From CAVQNQ01 sp964427655 (lineage in GTDB: Bacteria > Acidobacteriota > Terriglobia > Bryobacterales > Bryobacteraceae): a stretch of DNA of 64,000 bases. Below are positions 33,656 through 44,200 of the stretch, in pieces. The stretch covers positions 1 through 64,000 of the forward strand of contig CAYRWE010000001.1 in the NCBI GenBank assembly GCA_964427655.1, read 5' to 3'. Each line of letters begins with the position of its first letter. The stretch's first letter is position 1. The notes under the pieces were generated by a model. That model worked only from the letters and a program-made list of their open reading frames with translations. It did no database searches and had not been told where the DNA came from. Position numbers and translations under genes: made by a program.

Positions 33656-34780
33656 ATGAGGCATCGCATCCTGCTGATGGCTCGCGAGCTCGACCTGGGG
33701 GGCAGCGAGCGGCAAATGACCGAGATGGCGCTGGCTCTCGACCGTGCCCGCTTCGAGCCCGAGGTGGCCGCTTTTCACGCTGAAGGCATGCGCGGCGACG
33801 AACTGCGCGCGGCGGGGGTCCCCATTCTGCGTCTTCCCGTACGCTCGTTCAAATCCCCGCGCACGCTCAGTTATGGCTGGCGCCTGGCGCGCTACATCCG
33901 GGCCCAGCGAATCCGGCTGGTTCATACGTTCGATTTACCCCTTACCGCCGCGGCCATCCCGCTCACCCGCTTTTTCACGCCCGCCATGGCCTTGGCCAGC
34001 CAGCGGTCGCACCTGGGGCTGGCTTCTCCGCGCCTGCGCAAAGCGCTGACGTTTGCCGAGCGGATCGCCCATGGCGTAGTGGTGAATTGCGAGTTTTTGC
34101 GGCGTCATCTGGTGGAAGACGCAGGCATTCCGGGCGAGCGAATCCATGTGTGCCGCAACGGGATCGACCTGGCGCGGTTCCGCCGGGGACCGCGCGATCC
34201 CGGTTTGCGCCCCGCCGCGCTCGAGTCGGCTTCGCTGGTTATCGGCGTGGTGTGCGCGCTGCGGCCGGAAAAGGGGATCTCTACTCTGCTGGAGGCCTTC
34301 GCGCGGGTGCGCCCGCTAGGGCCGAAGGTTCGGCTTGCGGTGGTGGGCAGCGGCCCCGTGCTGCCCGAACTCGAAGCGCGTGCACGCGAGTTGGGAATCC
34401 GCGAGGCCTGCCACTTCGAGCCATCCACCGAACGCGTCCCGGAGTGGCTGCGGAGTATCGATATCTTCGTGCTGCCGTCCGTCAGCGAGGCGCTTTCGAA
34501 CTCGCTCATGGAGGCCATGGCGTGCGGCTGCTGCGCGGTGGCCTCGCGCGCGGGCGGCAACCCCGAGCTGATTGAAGACGGCACCAGCGGGCTGCTTTTC
34601 AAGGCCGGCGATGCGGAGGGTCTGGCGCGCGCGCTCGGCGAGCTCATGGCGAATCCGGAGCTGCGCGGCCGCCTGGCGGATGCGGGGCACGATTTTCTGC
34701 ACGCGAATTTCTCGACGGCCGCGGCGGCGCAGCGCATGGCCGGGATTTATAGCCAACTGATTGCGGAGGCGCGGCCATGA
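33656..34780 (+). CDS. Family 4 glycosyltransferase
   Basis: A 374-residue GT-B enzyme. ILLMARELDLGGSERQMTEM is the acceptor-side glycine loop. VIGVVCALRPEKGISTLLEA opens the donor domain. FVLPSVSEALSNSLMEAMAC carries the EX7E pair. It is the first gene of a three-gene unit in which each stop overlaps the next start (ATGA at 34777, TGATG at 35884). A 20-codon open frame ends on this gene's start codon but lacks support. Confidence 0.87.
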   Translation: MRHRILLMARELDLGGSERQMTEMALALDRARFEPEVAAFHAEGMRGDELRAAGVPILRLPVRSFKSPRTLSYGWRLARYIRAQRIRLVHTFDLPLTAAAIPLTRFFTPAMALASQRSHLGLASPRLRKALTFAERIAHGVVVNCEFLRRHLVEDAGIPGERIHVCRNGIDLARFRRGPRDPGLRPAALESASLVIGVVCALRPEKGISTLLEAFARVRPLGPKVRLAVVGSGPVLPELEARARELGIREACHFEPSTERVPEWLRSIDIFVLPSVSEALSNSLMEAMACGCCAVASRAGGNPELIEDGTSGLLFKAGDAEGLARALGELMANPELRGRLADAGHDFLHANFSTAAAAQRMAGIYSQLIAEARP

Positions 34781-35886
34781 GCGATGCGAGCGCGGCGCCG
34801 GTGCGGGTGCTGCTGATCGCGCCTTCGCTCGATATTCTGGGAGGGCAGGCAGTCCAGGCCAAGCGCCTGTTTGAGGATCTGCGCGGCGAAGCCGGGGTCC
34901 GCATCGATTTTCTGCCCATCAACCCGCGCCTCGCGGGACTTTTCGGCGCGCTGCAGCGCATCAAGTATGCGCGGACCGTCGTCACCGTCACCGCGTTCCT
35001 GGGGAGGTTGCTGCGGCGCGCCCCGCGCTACCGGATTCTGCACACGTTTTCGGCTTCCAATACATCGTTTCTGCTTACGGCCGCGCTGGTGATTCTGGTG
35101 GGGCGGCTGTATGGGAAGAAAGTCATCGTGCATTACCACGATGGCCGGGCGGCCCAACATCTGGCGGGCTGGCGCAGCGCGCGCCTGCTGCGCCTGGCGG
35201 ACCGCATCGTGACGCCCTCCGGCTACCTGGTGCGGGTTTTCGCGGAATACGGTTACCGGGCGGAGGCGATTTTCAACACCATCGACCTGGGGCGCTTCCG
35301 GTATCGCGAGCGAAACCCGGTGGCCCCGGCATTCCTGCACAATCGCGGGATGGAGGAGCTGTACAACATCCCCTGCGCGTTGCGGGCTTTCGGATTGGTG
35401 CAGCAGCGCTATCCGGAGGCCTCGCTGGTGCTGGCGCACGACGGGCCATTGCGCGGAGCGCTGGAGCGTATGGTCGCTGAGAGGGGCCTCCGCAACGTGC
35501 GCTTCGTGGGGAAGGTGGCGCCGGAAGGCATTGCGAAGTTGTACGACGAAGCCGGCATCTATCTCACCAGCTCGAATATCGATAACATGCCGCTCTCGCT
35601 GCTCGAATGCTATGCCTCGGGGCTGCCGGTGGTGGCCACCCAGGCCGGAGGGATTCCCGACATGGCGCGCGATGGGGAGGCCGCCCTTCTGGTGGCGCTG
35701 GACGATTCCGAAGCCATGGCGCGGGCGGCCCTGCGCCTGCTCGAAGAGCCGGGGCTGGCCGAGCGGATGGCCGGCGCGGCGCGGCGGGAATGCGAGCGCT
35801 ACACGTGGGCCGCCGTGCGCGGCCAGTGGCTGGCGCTGTACCGGGAATTGGGTGAAAAGAGCGCGCGGTCTGATACGGTTGAGTGA
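34777..35886 (+). CDS. Family 4 glycosyltransferase
   Basis: A 369-residue GT-B enzyme. VRVLLIAPSLDILGGQAVQA is the N-terminal loop. HYHDGRAAQHLAGWRSARLL and IVTPSGYLVRVFAEYGYRAE are mid-domain text. IYLTSSNIDNMPLSLLECYA has the EX7E-equivalent donor-site region with Asn-Met-Pro and Glu. It likely adds the second sugar acted on in this operon before flipping. It overlaps both neighbours by a few bases. Confidence 0.87.
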   Translation: MSDASAAPVRVLLIAPSLDILGGQAVQAKRLFEDLRGEAGVRIDFLPINPRLAGLFGALQRIKYARTVVTVTAFLGRLLRRAPRYRILHTFSASNTSFLLTAALVILVGRLYGKKVIVHYHDGRAAQHLAGWRSARLLRLADRIVTPSGYLVRVFAEYGYRAEAIFNTIDLGRFRYRERNPVAPAFLHNRGMEELYNIPCALRAFGLVQQRYPEASLVLAHDGPLRGALERMVAERGLRNVRFVGKVAPEGIAKLYDEAGIYLTSSNIDNMPLSLLECYASGLPVVATQAGGIPDMARDGEAALLVALDDSEAMARAALRLLEEPGLAERMAGAARRECERYTWAAVRGQWLALYRELGEKSARSDTVE

Positions 35887-37445
35887 TGGCGCCCGCCCCG
35901 GAATCCCGAAGCAGATCCCAGCCGTTTTTTCGCAACGTGCTGTGGAGCTGGTCGGGGGCCATTTTCAGCCTGCTCTCGGGGCTGGTTCTAGCACCCTATC
36001 TCATCCGCCATTTGGGCGACGAGCGGTACGGCATCTGGGCGCTGGCGTTTTCATTCATCGATTACTTCGCGCTGGTGGATCTGGGCCTGCGCTCGGCGGT
36101 GATCAAGTATTCGGCGCATTACCGCGCCACCGGCGAATTGGACCGGCTGGAGGAAATCGTCAGCACCGGCCTGGCGTATTACCTGGCGGCGTCGGTATGC
36201 GTGGCGGGGGCGGCGCTGCTGGTGGCGCGCCATCTTACTTCGATCTTCCATGTTCTGCCCCACGATGTGGCGGCGTTCCAGTTTCTCACCGTGACGGTGG
36301 GGATCGGGTTCGCCCTGGGTATTATCTTCAGCTTGTATAGCGGCGTGCTGGAGGCCTATCAGCGCTTCGATATCATCAGCCGGATCCTCATCCTGAACAG
36401 CGGCGTACGCGTGGTGGGCTGCTTTACGGTGCTGATGCTCGGCTGGGGGCTGCGCGCGCTGGGCCTGTGCGTGCTGGCGGGCCAGATACTGGGATACGGG
36501 CTGATGTGGTATGCGGTCCGGCGGCTGCTGCCGGGACGAACGTTCGCACCGGGGAACGCCAGCCGCGCCGCCATGCGCCAGATGCTGGGATACGGGCTGC
36601 ACACCTTCGCGGCGAATATCTCGCTGATCGTGCTGAACCAGGATGTGCCGGTGTTGATCGGGCACTTTCTGACCACCACGCTGGTGGGGTATTTCAGTTT
36701 CCCCTTGCGGCTGCTGAGTTACTCGGTGGATTTAGTCACCCGCCTGGGCCTGATCACGGCGGCCAAGGCGGCCGAACTGATGGCGCATGGGGAAATCAAA
36801 ACCATCGCGCGGATGGCCGTGCTGGTGAACCGCTATTGCCTGCTGCTGTTCCTGCCGGTGGCGGTGTATCTGAGCATCTTCGGACGCCAGTTGATCGCGG
36901 TATGGGTGAGCCCCTCGTTCGCGGATAACTGTGCGCAGTTGGCGGCGCCGCTAGGGGCGGCCATATCGATCTGCGCCGCCGCGCAATACAACTCGCAGTC
37001 GATTCTTTACGGGCTGGCGAAACACAAGGCCCTGGCGCACGCGGTGACGGTGGAAGCCATTCTGAGCGTGGCGGCGCTGTGGTACGTCATTCCCCGGTAC
37101 GGGATTTACGGGGCGGCGTGGGTATATTCGGTTCTGATGATCGCTTCCCGGGGACTCTACGTGCCCTACTGGGTGAGCCGGCATCTGGGGCTGACCTACG
37201 CCGCTTACATGGAGGGAATCTATGCCCGGCCGGTGCTTCTGATGGCGCCGGTGGCGCTGGCGGCCTGGCTGGCGAACCGGGCTCTCGGGCAGCCCGCCAC
37301 CTGGGCGGTGGCGCTGGGCGGCGGGGTGCTGCTGTGCGGGTGCTATTATCCGGCGGCATTCTTCCTGGGAGTGGAGCCGGAGCATCGCGCGACGGTCCTG
37401 GCTCCGGCCGGCGCGGCACTACGACTTTTCAGGGGGCGGCGGTAG
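35886..37445 (+). CDS. Polysaccharide flippase (Wzx/MATE-like)
   Basis: A 519-residue protein with about 14 membrane helices. The N-terminus FFRNVLWSWSGAIFSLLSGL and LAPYLIRHLGDERYGIWALA is the typical polysaccharide biosynthesis protein start, and ALVDLGLRSAVIKYSAHYRA follows. It should flip lipid-linked repeat units across the inner membrane to the polymerase (a candidate is at 22596). The TGATG overlap with the previous gene supports co-translation. A GTG three bases earlier is an equal start. Confidence 0.87.
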   Translation: MAPAPESRSRSQPFFRNVLWSWSGAIFSLLSGLVLAPYLIRHLGDERYGIWALAFSFIDYFALVDLGLRSAVIKYSAHYRATGELDRLEEIVSTGLAYYLAASVCVAGAALLVARHLTSIFHVLPHDVAAFQFLTVTVGIGFALGIIFSLYSGVLEAYQRFDIISRILILNSGVRVVGCFTVLMLGWGLRALGLCVLAGQILGYGLMWYAVRRLLPGRTFAPGNASRAAMRQMLGYGLHTFAANISLIVLNQDVPVLIGHFLTTTLVGYFSFPLRLLSYSVDLVTRLGLITAAKAAELMAHGEIKTIARMAVLVNRYCLLLFLPVAVYLSIFGRQLIAVWVSPSFADNCAQLAAPLGAAISICAAAQYNSQSILYGLAKHKALAHAVTVEAILSVAALWYVIPRYGIYGAAWVYSVLMIASRGLYVPYWVSRHLGLTYAAYMEGIYARPVLLMAPVALAAWLANRALGQPATWAVALGGGVLLCGCYYPAAFFLGVEPEHRATVLAPAGAALRLFRGRR

Positions 37446-37454
37446 AGGGACGGC

Positions 37455-38750
37455 TTACGCCCCGGCTTGGGCGGACGCGGAAAAACCTATGCCGGCCAGA
37501 TCCAGCACCGGGACGCCGGATTTGTGGATAGCGGCGGCAGCTTCGGCGGTGGGTTTCTGCGTGATCACCAGGTGCTGCGCCCATCGCAGCAGGCTTTCCA
37601 GGCTGGGATCGAGGAGTTTGCCGATGTGGGGGATGGCGGCCAGCAGGAAACGCTGATTGCTGCCGTAGATCTGATCGAGCTGGATGTGGGGATCGAAGAC
37701 GCGCAGGCTGCGCCCTTTGCCGATCAAGGTTTCGAGCACGGCCACGACGGGACTTTCGCGCAGATCGTCGGTATTTTCCTTGAAGGCAAGGCCGAAGAAG
37801 CCCAGGCGCTCGACGGGTAAATCGAGCAGCGTGCGGATGCCGCGGGCGATCTGCTGCTCGTTGGCGGGGAGGATGGACTCGAGCAGCGGCAGTTTCAGAT
37901 CCAGGCGGCCGGCGCGGTAGACCAGCGCGCGGAGATCCTTGGGCAGGCAGGAACCGCCGAAAGCAAAGCCCGGCTTGAGGTAGGCGGAAGAAACATTCAG
38001 GACGGCGTCGCGGCAAAGCGTGTCCATGACCTCGCGGCCGGGGATGCCCAGCGATCCGCAGAGCGTGCCGATTTCGTTGGCAAAGCCGATTTTTACGGCG
38101 TGGAAGGCGTTGCAAGCGTACTTGATCATTTCGGCGGTGCGCAGGCCGACCAGGCAGGGCGCCACGCCGAGAGGGCGGTAGAGATCCGCCACGCGGTTGA
38201 CGGCCGCGGGATCGGGGCCGCCTGCAACCAAAAGGGAGGGCTGCGCGAAATCGCGGACGGCGGTTCCTTCGCGCAGGAATTCGGGATTGAACACGACCAC
38301 CGCGCCGGCTCCCACACGCGGCATCACGGTCTGCTCGCAGGTGCCGGGGAAGACGGTGCTGCGCACGGCGATGACCAGCGGGTGGGGATGGGCGGCCAGT
38401 GCGGCGCCGATCTCGTCGGAGACGCGGGCAAGCTGCTGGAGATCGAGATTCCCGTTGCGTTCCGAGGGTGTGCCGACGCAGATCAGGGCGATGTCGCAGG
38501 AGGGCAGGACGTCGGCCAGGCTGGCGGAGGCGGAGAGGCGGCCGGCTTCCCTTCCCTTGCGCACCAGTTCGGCGAGGCCGGGCTCGTAAAACGGGGCTTC
38601 GCCGCTGAGAACGCTGCGCACCTTGAACGCGTCGCGATCGACCCCGGTGACGGAATGCCCCAGGTCCGCCAGGCACGCGGCCGTCACGCAGCCGACATAG
38701 CCGAGGCCGAGGACGGCGATGCGTTCGGGTTGTGCCAATTGGGGTTCCAT
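37455..38750 (-). CDS. UDP-glucose/GDP-mannose dehydrogenase family protein (AlgD-like)
   Basis: A 431-residue NAD-dependent dehydrogenase. IAVLGLGYVGCVTAACLADL is the Rossmann loop. VFNPEFLREGTAVRDF and EMIKYACNAFHAVKIGFANE form the middle. FGGSCLPKDLRAL has the catalytic Cys, and FGLAFKENTDDLRESP is the C-terminal UDP-binding-type motif. The 'REGTAVRDF' wording is closest to GDP-mannose 6-dehydrogenase. It makes a uronic-acid donor for the polysaccharide. It converges on the flippase gene with a gap of 9 bases. Confidence 0.87.
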   Translation of the reverse strand: MEPQLAQPERIAVLGLGYVGCVTAACLADLGHSVTGVDRDAFKVRSVLSGEAPFYEPGLAELVRKGREAGRLSASASLADVLPSCDIALICVGTPSERNGNLDLQQLARVSDEIGAALAAHPHPLVIAVRSTVFPGTCEQTVMPRVGAGAVVVFNPEFLREGTAVRDFAQPSLLVAGGPDPAAVNRVADLYRPLGVAPCLVGLRTAEMIKYACNAFHAVKIGFANEIGTLCGSLGIPGREVMDTLCRDAVLNVSSAYLKPGFAFGGSCLPKDLRALVYRAGRLDLKLPLLESILPANEQQIARGIRTLLDLPVERLGFFGLAFKENTDDLRESPVVAVLETLIGKGRSLRVFDPHIQLDQIYGSNQRFLLAAIPHIGKLLDPSLESLLRWAQHLVITQKPTAEAAAAIHKSGVPVLDLAGIGFSASAQAGA

Positions 38751-38817
38751 AGGGCTCAGTATGACATGACGTTCCGGAGTAACAGCCCCGAATTGTGCCA
38801 GTGGCGGAGCGTGGGCC

Positions 38818-40941
38818 TCATAGGTTTGGGCTGGAAGAGTTTTGGATGGAGAGCGTGGTGGGGTTGGCCGAGACTGCCCCGATGCTCAATTCGAGGGGCT
38901 GCTCGCCGGAAGGCGCAGAGGGCACCAGCAGGTTTAGTTGCAGGACGCCCACCCATCCGGGAACCAGTCCGGCGAAAGCGACCTGCGCGGTGACACCGCC
39001 AATGGCGGCCTCGACAGTGGCGGCGGGGTACAGAAAGGGCGGAGGCGGCGCGGGATAGCCGGTCGAGAGAGGACTATCGAGGGCCCCCTGGCCGGTCAGG
39101 TAGAGGATCAGATATTGGCCCGGCGCGGCCGGGTGATCGGACGAGTTCAGCGAGCCATCGGCGTAGTTCACGGCTAAGGCGTGATTGGGCGATGCGGCGG
39201 TGGGGGCGATCGAGACGCCGGGAGCGGTGGCGGCGACGGGAAACAGGGATGGGGCGCTCTTCGCGCCATCGATATCCACCACCAGGCGGGCGGCGGTCCC
39301 GGGGATTACTTCGAAGGGTAGCTGCGCATTGATGAGAGTGGGGCTGACGTAGAGGAGCGGCGCGGTCAAACCGTTGACGGTCACGGAAGTGGAGGCGATG
39401 GTATTGGCAACCAGCGCGGGAGGATCGGGGGTGGCGGCGGCGTAAGCCAGATTGGTTCCGTAGATGGAAATCAGCGAGCCGGGGGCGATGGAAGGCAGCG
39501 AACTCAGAGCGTTGACGATGCCGTTTTGGGAAACGACGGGGGTGGGTGGCGCGACGGGGAAAGCGAGGCTGTTGGAAACACCGGCGGAAGTGGTGACGGC
39601 GATGGCGGCGGTGCCGGAAGTGGCAATCCAAGCGGCAGGCACGCTGGCGGTCAATTGGCTGTCTCCGGCCACGGCGGTGGGGAGGGCCTTGCCGTTCCAG
39701 AGCGCGGTGGCGCCCGAGGCGAAGCCGCTGCCGCTCACGATCAGGGCGAAGGCCGGGCCGGCGGCGACGGCCGCGGCGGGGGACAGGCTCGAAATCGCCA
39801 GGCCGGGCGGAGTTACGGTGAAGCTCATGGCATTGGAAAGCGCTCCGGCCGGGTTGGCCACGGCGATGGCGGCGGTGCCGGGAGCGGCGGTCAGTTGGGC
39901 GGGCACGACGGCGGTCAACTGGGTGGCGCCGGTGAAGGACGTGGAGAGGGGCGTGGGATTTCCAGCGGCGATCCACTGGACGGCGGCGCCGGGGAGAAAG
40001 CCATCGCCGGCAACGGACAGGGTGAAATCCGAGCCGCCGGCTACGCGCGTATTGGCGCTCAGCGAAGCGATCATGGGGGCGCTCCCAACCTGAAAAGCCA
40101 GGGAGCGGGAGGCAATGCCGCTCGAGAGATCGCCATCCGAGACAAAGACCATGGCTTGACCGGCGGTCTGCAATGCGGAGGCGGGAATGGCGGCGCTCAA
40201 ACCGGTGGGGCCGAGATAAGTCGTAGGGACGGTCTGCAATACGCCCGCACGGTTCACCACCAGGAGGTCTCCCGGGGCAAATCCGGTTCCGGTGGCGGCG
40301 ATGGAGAGGCCGGAAGCGCCGGCCATTCCGAGAGTGGGGCTGATGGAGGCGAGGACCGGCTGAGCGTAGAAGACCAGAGCATTGGAAACCGCGCCGCTGG
40401 GATTGGCGACGGTGAAAGCGTACTTGCCGGACGAGGCGACGGCGGTGGCCGGAACGGAAACGTTGAGCTGGCCGGGGCCGACGAAGACGGTGCTCAAGGG
40501 CTGGCCGCCGACGCTTACCTGAGATCCCGCGACGAAGCCGGTTCCAAAGAGAGTGGCGGCAAAAGACGGGCCGCCGGCATCCACCTGGCCAGGCACGACG
40601 GAAGCGAGGACAGGCGGCGGCTGGATAGGAACCAGGACGCAATTGGAGAGCACCCCATCGGTGGACGCGGTGAGGAGATAGCTATCGGCGGGCGCCACCA
40701 TGCCGGCGGGGATGGAGGCGTTCAACTGGGTAGAGCTGGCGAGGGCGGTGGTGACGGCCGAGCCATTCCACCGCAAGGTCGAGCCGGGAGTGAAGCCGCT
40801 GCCGTAGGCGGTGACGGAGTAAGCTCCGAAGCTTCCGAATAGCGGGCCGGCGCAGCCTTCGAGAAACGGCGAGTTTTGCGCGGAGGCGGCCAGAGCCAGG
40901 CAAAAAGAGAAGGCCAGGAGCTTAATAGAGCGCCAGCTCAT
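38818..40941 (-). CDS. Secreted TIG/IPT-repeat protein with Solibacter-type C-terminal domain
   Basis: A 707-residue protein. MSWRSIKLLAFSFCLALAAS is a signal peptide. Five or so IPT/TIG Ig-like repeats of about 85-95 residues follow, each with GxGFxxG (YGSGFTPGSTLRWNG, FGTGFVAGSQVSVGG, TGTGFAPGDLLVVN, AGDGFLPGAAVQW, SGSGFASGATALWNG). The last 200 residues, with GSLISIYGTNLAYA, VTVNGLTAPLLYVSPTLINA, PGQYLILYLTGQGALD and GVLQLNLLVPS, match what I know of the Solibacter uncharacterised C-terminal domain (TIGR03437). It likely acts at the cell surface. An ATG ten codons earlier is less likely. Confidence 0.85.
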   Translation of the reverse strand: MSWRSIKLLAFSFCLALAASAQNSPFLEGCAGPLFGSFGAYSVTAYGSGFTPGSTLRWNGSAVTTALASSTQLNASIPAGMVAPADSYLLTASTDGVLSNCVLVPIQPPPVLASVVPGQVDAGGPSFAATLFGTGFVAGSQVSVGGQPLSTVFVGPGQLNVSVPATAVASSGKYAFTVANPSGAVSNALVFYAQPVLASISPTLGMAGASGLSIAATGTGFAPGDLLVVNRAGVLQTVPTTYLGPTGLSAAIPASALQTAGQAMVFVSDGDLSSGIASRSLAFQVGSAPMIASLSANTRVAGGSDFTLSVAGDGFLPGAAVQWIAAGNPTPLSTSFTGATQLTAVVPAQLTAAPGTAAIAVANPAGALSNAMSFTVTPPGLAISSLSPAAAVAAGPAFALIVSGSGFASGATALWNGKALPTAVAGDSQLTASVPAAWIATSGTAAIAVTTSAGVSNSLAFPVAPPTPVVSQNGIVNALSSLPSIAPGSLISIYGTNLAYAAATPDPPALVANTIASTSVTVNGLTAPLLYVSPTLINAQLPFEVIPGTAARLVVDIDGAKSAPSLFPVAATAPGVSIAPTAASPNHALAVNYADGSLNSSDHPAAPGQYLILYLTGQGALDSPLSTGYPAPPPPFLYPAATVEAAIGGVTAQVAFAGLVPGWVGVLQLNLLVPSAPSGEQPLELSIGAVSANPTTLSIQNSSSPNL

Positions 40942-41220
40942 GACTTTCCCGGGTGTGTGCGAGCGCGTCAAATAGCATAAACGGAAAAGAAATTATGCTG
41001 TCCGCGCGCCTGAGCGGACAAGTTGTCCAAAGGCAAGTTTGTAGATACCAAGAAGTTAGTCACACGCGGAGGCAAGTTATTTTCATTTCTGGAATCAATA
41101 GCCTGGCGGCTCGCGCGGGGAATGGCGCGGAAAGCTGCGCGGTAGCGTGGAAACGGGAGTTAGGCGGGGCGCCAGGCGAGGGGAGCGGCTCGCGGAGGGG
41201 CTTCCACAAAAATCACGACC

Positions 41221-44200
41221 ATGAGATTTCCAAGATGCGGCATGTGGCTGCTGGGGACGGCTGTTGGAATAGTGGCCAGCGCGCAGACCCAGGTGGATTT
41301 GCGGACTCAGAGTAAGAGCGCCGACTTTTCGGGGATGCCGACCAAGCCGTTCCAGACGGGCACGAGCCTGCCGGCGACCTGCTCGGTGGGGCAGGCGTTC
41401 TTCAATACGGCCGCACCGGCGGGTATGAACTTCTACGCCTGCACGGCGCCGAACGTGTGGACACAGCAGACCCAGCCCACGCTGCCGAGTCCGACGGGGC
41501 AAGCGGGAAAGGTGCTGGCGACGGACGGCAGCACAGCTTCGTGGATGGGGTTCGCAGGAGACGTTGCGGGGACGGCGGGGGCGCTGACGGTGGGCGGGCT
41601 GCAGAGCCATCCGGTGGCGGCGACGGCTCCGGCGAGCGGGCAGGCGCTGACGTGGAGCGGCACGGCATGGCAGCCGGGAACACCGGCGATCACGCTGGCG
41701 GGAGATGCGACGGGAGCGAGCGGGAGCACGCTGGTGAAGGCCCTCGAAGGACGGGCGGTGGCGGCCACGGCTCCGGCGGATGGGCAGGCGCTGACGTGGA
41801 GCGCGGCCTCGAACTGGTGGCAGCCCGGAACGCCATCCATCACGCTGGGCGGCGATACCGGCGGGACGGTGGGGAACGCGGTGGTAAGGGGTCTGCAGGG
41901 GCGCGCCATATCCACGAATCCGCCCGCGGACGGACAGGGGCTGACGTGGAACGCGGCGTCGAACCAATGGCTTCCGGGCATTCCCAACACGAGCCTGACC
42001 GGCGACGCCAACGGCCCGGCCGGCAACACGGTCGTGACGGGGCTGAGGGGGCGGGTGATTTCGACGAGTTCCCCGGCGGACGGGCAGGCGCTGACGTGGA
42101 GCGCGGCATCGCTCCAATGGCAGCCAGGAACGCCGGCGATCACGCTGGCGGGCGACGCAGCGGGAGCAGCCGGCAGCACGCTGGTGACGGGCCTGCGAGG
42201 GCACGCGATCGCGACGAATTCCCCGGCCAACGGGCAGGCGCTGACGTGGAACGCGACCACCAGCCAATGGCAACCGGGGATTCCCAGCGTGACGCTGTCG
42301 GGAGATGCCAGCGGTCCATACGGCAGCACGACGGTCGAGGCGTTGCAAGGGCGGGCGGTGGCGGCGACGGCGCCGGCGAACGGGCAAGCGCTGGCATGGA
42401 ACGGGGCCACCAATCAATGGCAACCGACAGCAGTGGGAACGAGCGTGGCGGGGGACGTCAGCGGAGCACTCGCCAGCACGGTGGTGCAGGGGTTGCAAGG
42501 GCGGGCGATGTCGTCCACGGCACCGTCGAACGGGCAGGCGCTGGAGTGGAACGCGACGGCGAATCAATGGCAGCCAGCGAACGTGACGAGCACGCTGGCG
42601 GGCGATGCCAGCGGTCCGGCAGGGAGCACGGTGGTCGAAGGGCTGCAGGGGCGGACGGTGTCGGCGGCGGTTCCTTCGAACGGGCAGGCGCTGGAGTGGA
42701 ATGCGATGGCCAACCAGTGGCAGCCCGGGAACGTAGTGAGCACGCTGGCGGGAGACGCGACGGGTCCGGCGGGGAGCACGGTGGTCGAGGGGCTGCAAGG
42801 GCGAACGGTGGCATCCACGGCCCCGACCGATGGGCAAGCGTTGAAATGGAACGGGACCACGAGCCGGTGGGAACCCAGCACCATGGGCGGCGATGCCAGC
42901 GGCCCGCTGGAGAGCACGGTGGTTGCGGGGCTGCAAGGGCGGGCGGTCTCGGCGACGGCGCCGGCGAGCGGGCAGGCGCTGACGTGGAACGCCACGACGA
43001 ATCAATGGCAGCCGGGGAACGTGGCCACCACACTGAGCGGCGATGCCAACGGTCCGGTGGGCAACACGACCGTAAGCGCGCTGCAGGGACGGACACTCTC
43101 GGCGGCGGCTCCGTTGAACGGGCAGGTGCTGCGCTGGGACGGCACCTTGAACCAATGGGAGCCGGGCGGATCGACGGGGAATTACACGGCCGCGTTCACG
43201 GCGCAGACGAGCCTACTGATTCCGGGATCGGCGCACGGGTACCAGAGCGCCGACCTGCTGGTGGAATGCTTCGATCCCACGGACAAGGCGGTGGACCCCG
43301 ACAGCGTGTCGATCAACGCGGCGACCTACGACATCACGGTGGGATTCGCCCAAGCGCAGAGCGGCAGTTGCGTGGTCAACGGCGGTAGCTCGGGATCGAG
43401 CGGAGGGAGCGGGACGGGTTCGGGCGCGATAACCAGCGTGTTCGGGCGGACGGGGGCAATCGCGGCGCAGACGGGCGATTACAGCTTTGCGCAGATCGCG
43501 GGGACGGTGGCCGGTACGCAATTGGGCACGGGGATCGACGCGGCGAAGATCGGCGGAGGGACGGTGAGCACGCCGGTTTTCGGATACCTGGCGAACGTGG
43601 CGAGCGACATCCAGGCGCAATTGAACGGGAAAATGGCGGCGGGGCAGGCGCTGAGCGGGGACGTGACGGGCAGCGTCGGGAGCACGGTGGTGGCGGCGCT
43701 GCAGGGGCAGAAAGTGGCGGCGACGGCACCGAGCGACGGGCAGGTGCTGACGTGGAGCGCGGCGGCATCGCAATGGCAGCCGGGAGGGAGCGGCGGAAGC
43801 AGCGGCGCCACGCTCGCGACGCTGGCGGTGACACGGACCAGCCCGACGATGCTGACCATCGGATCGGGCTGCTCGGCCCCGACGCCATGCAATGTGCGCT
43901 TCGGAAGCACGGTGACCAGCATCCAGACGGCGGCCACGGCCACCTTGTCGGCGGGGAACGGGCTGGCGTTTATCTACGTGAATCAGAACGGCGTTCTCAA
44001 CGTGGGGAGCAACCTGACGGTGGCGTGCTCGACGGGCTGCCAGGCGGTAACGGGCGTGTCGGCATTCCCCAACAACACGATTCCCATCGGAACGTGGAAC
44101 GCGACCAGCGGAACCTGGGACGCGCAAGGCACGGATGGGCGGGCGTGGCTCTCGACGACGCTGGTGAATGCCGGCCAGGGAGTCATGGTAGTGAACGCGG

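Noticed and set aside
33597..33659. A 20-codon open frame ending on the GT4 start codon
   Set aside because: ATG and an ATGA overlap are present, but there is no clear ribosome-binding site and the peptide is nondescript; it could be a leader but evidence is too thin.
41095..43155. A 686-codon Arg-rich open frame on the minus strand
   Set aside because: It is a repeat-driven shadow of the 50-residue-repeat protein; its 150-bp periodicity and lack of stops come from high-GC repeats. It has no signal or start.
41557..43790. Possible CRISPR array
   Set aside because: Units are 150 bp, contiguous and in frame with a protein; no short identical repeats with unique spacers and no cas genes. The 15-bp arrays at 54 kb are likewise coding and lack spacers.
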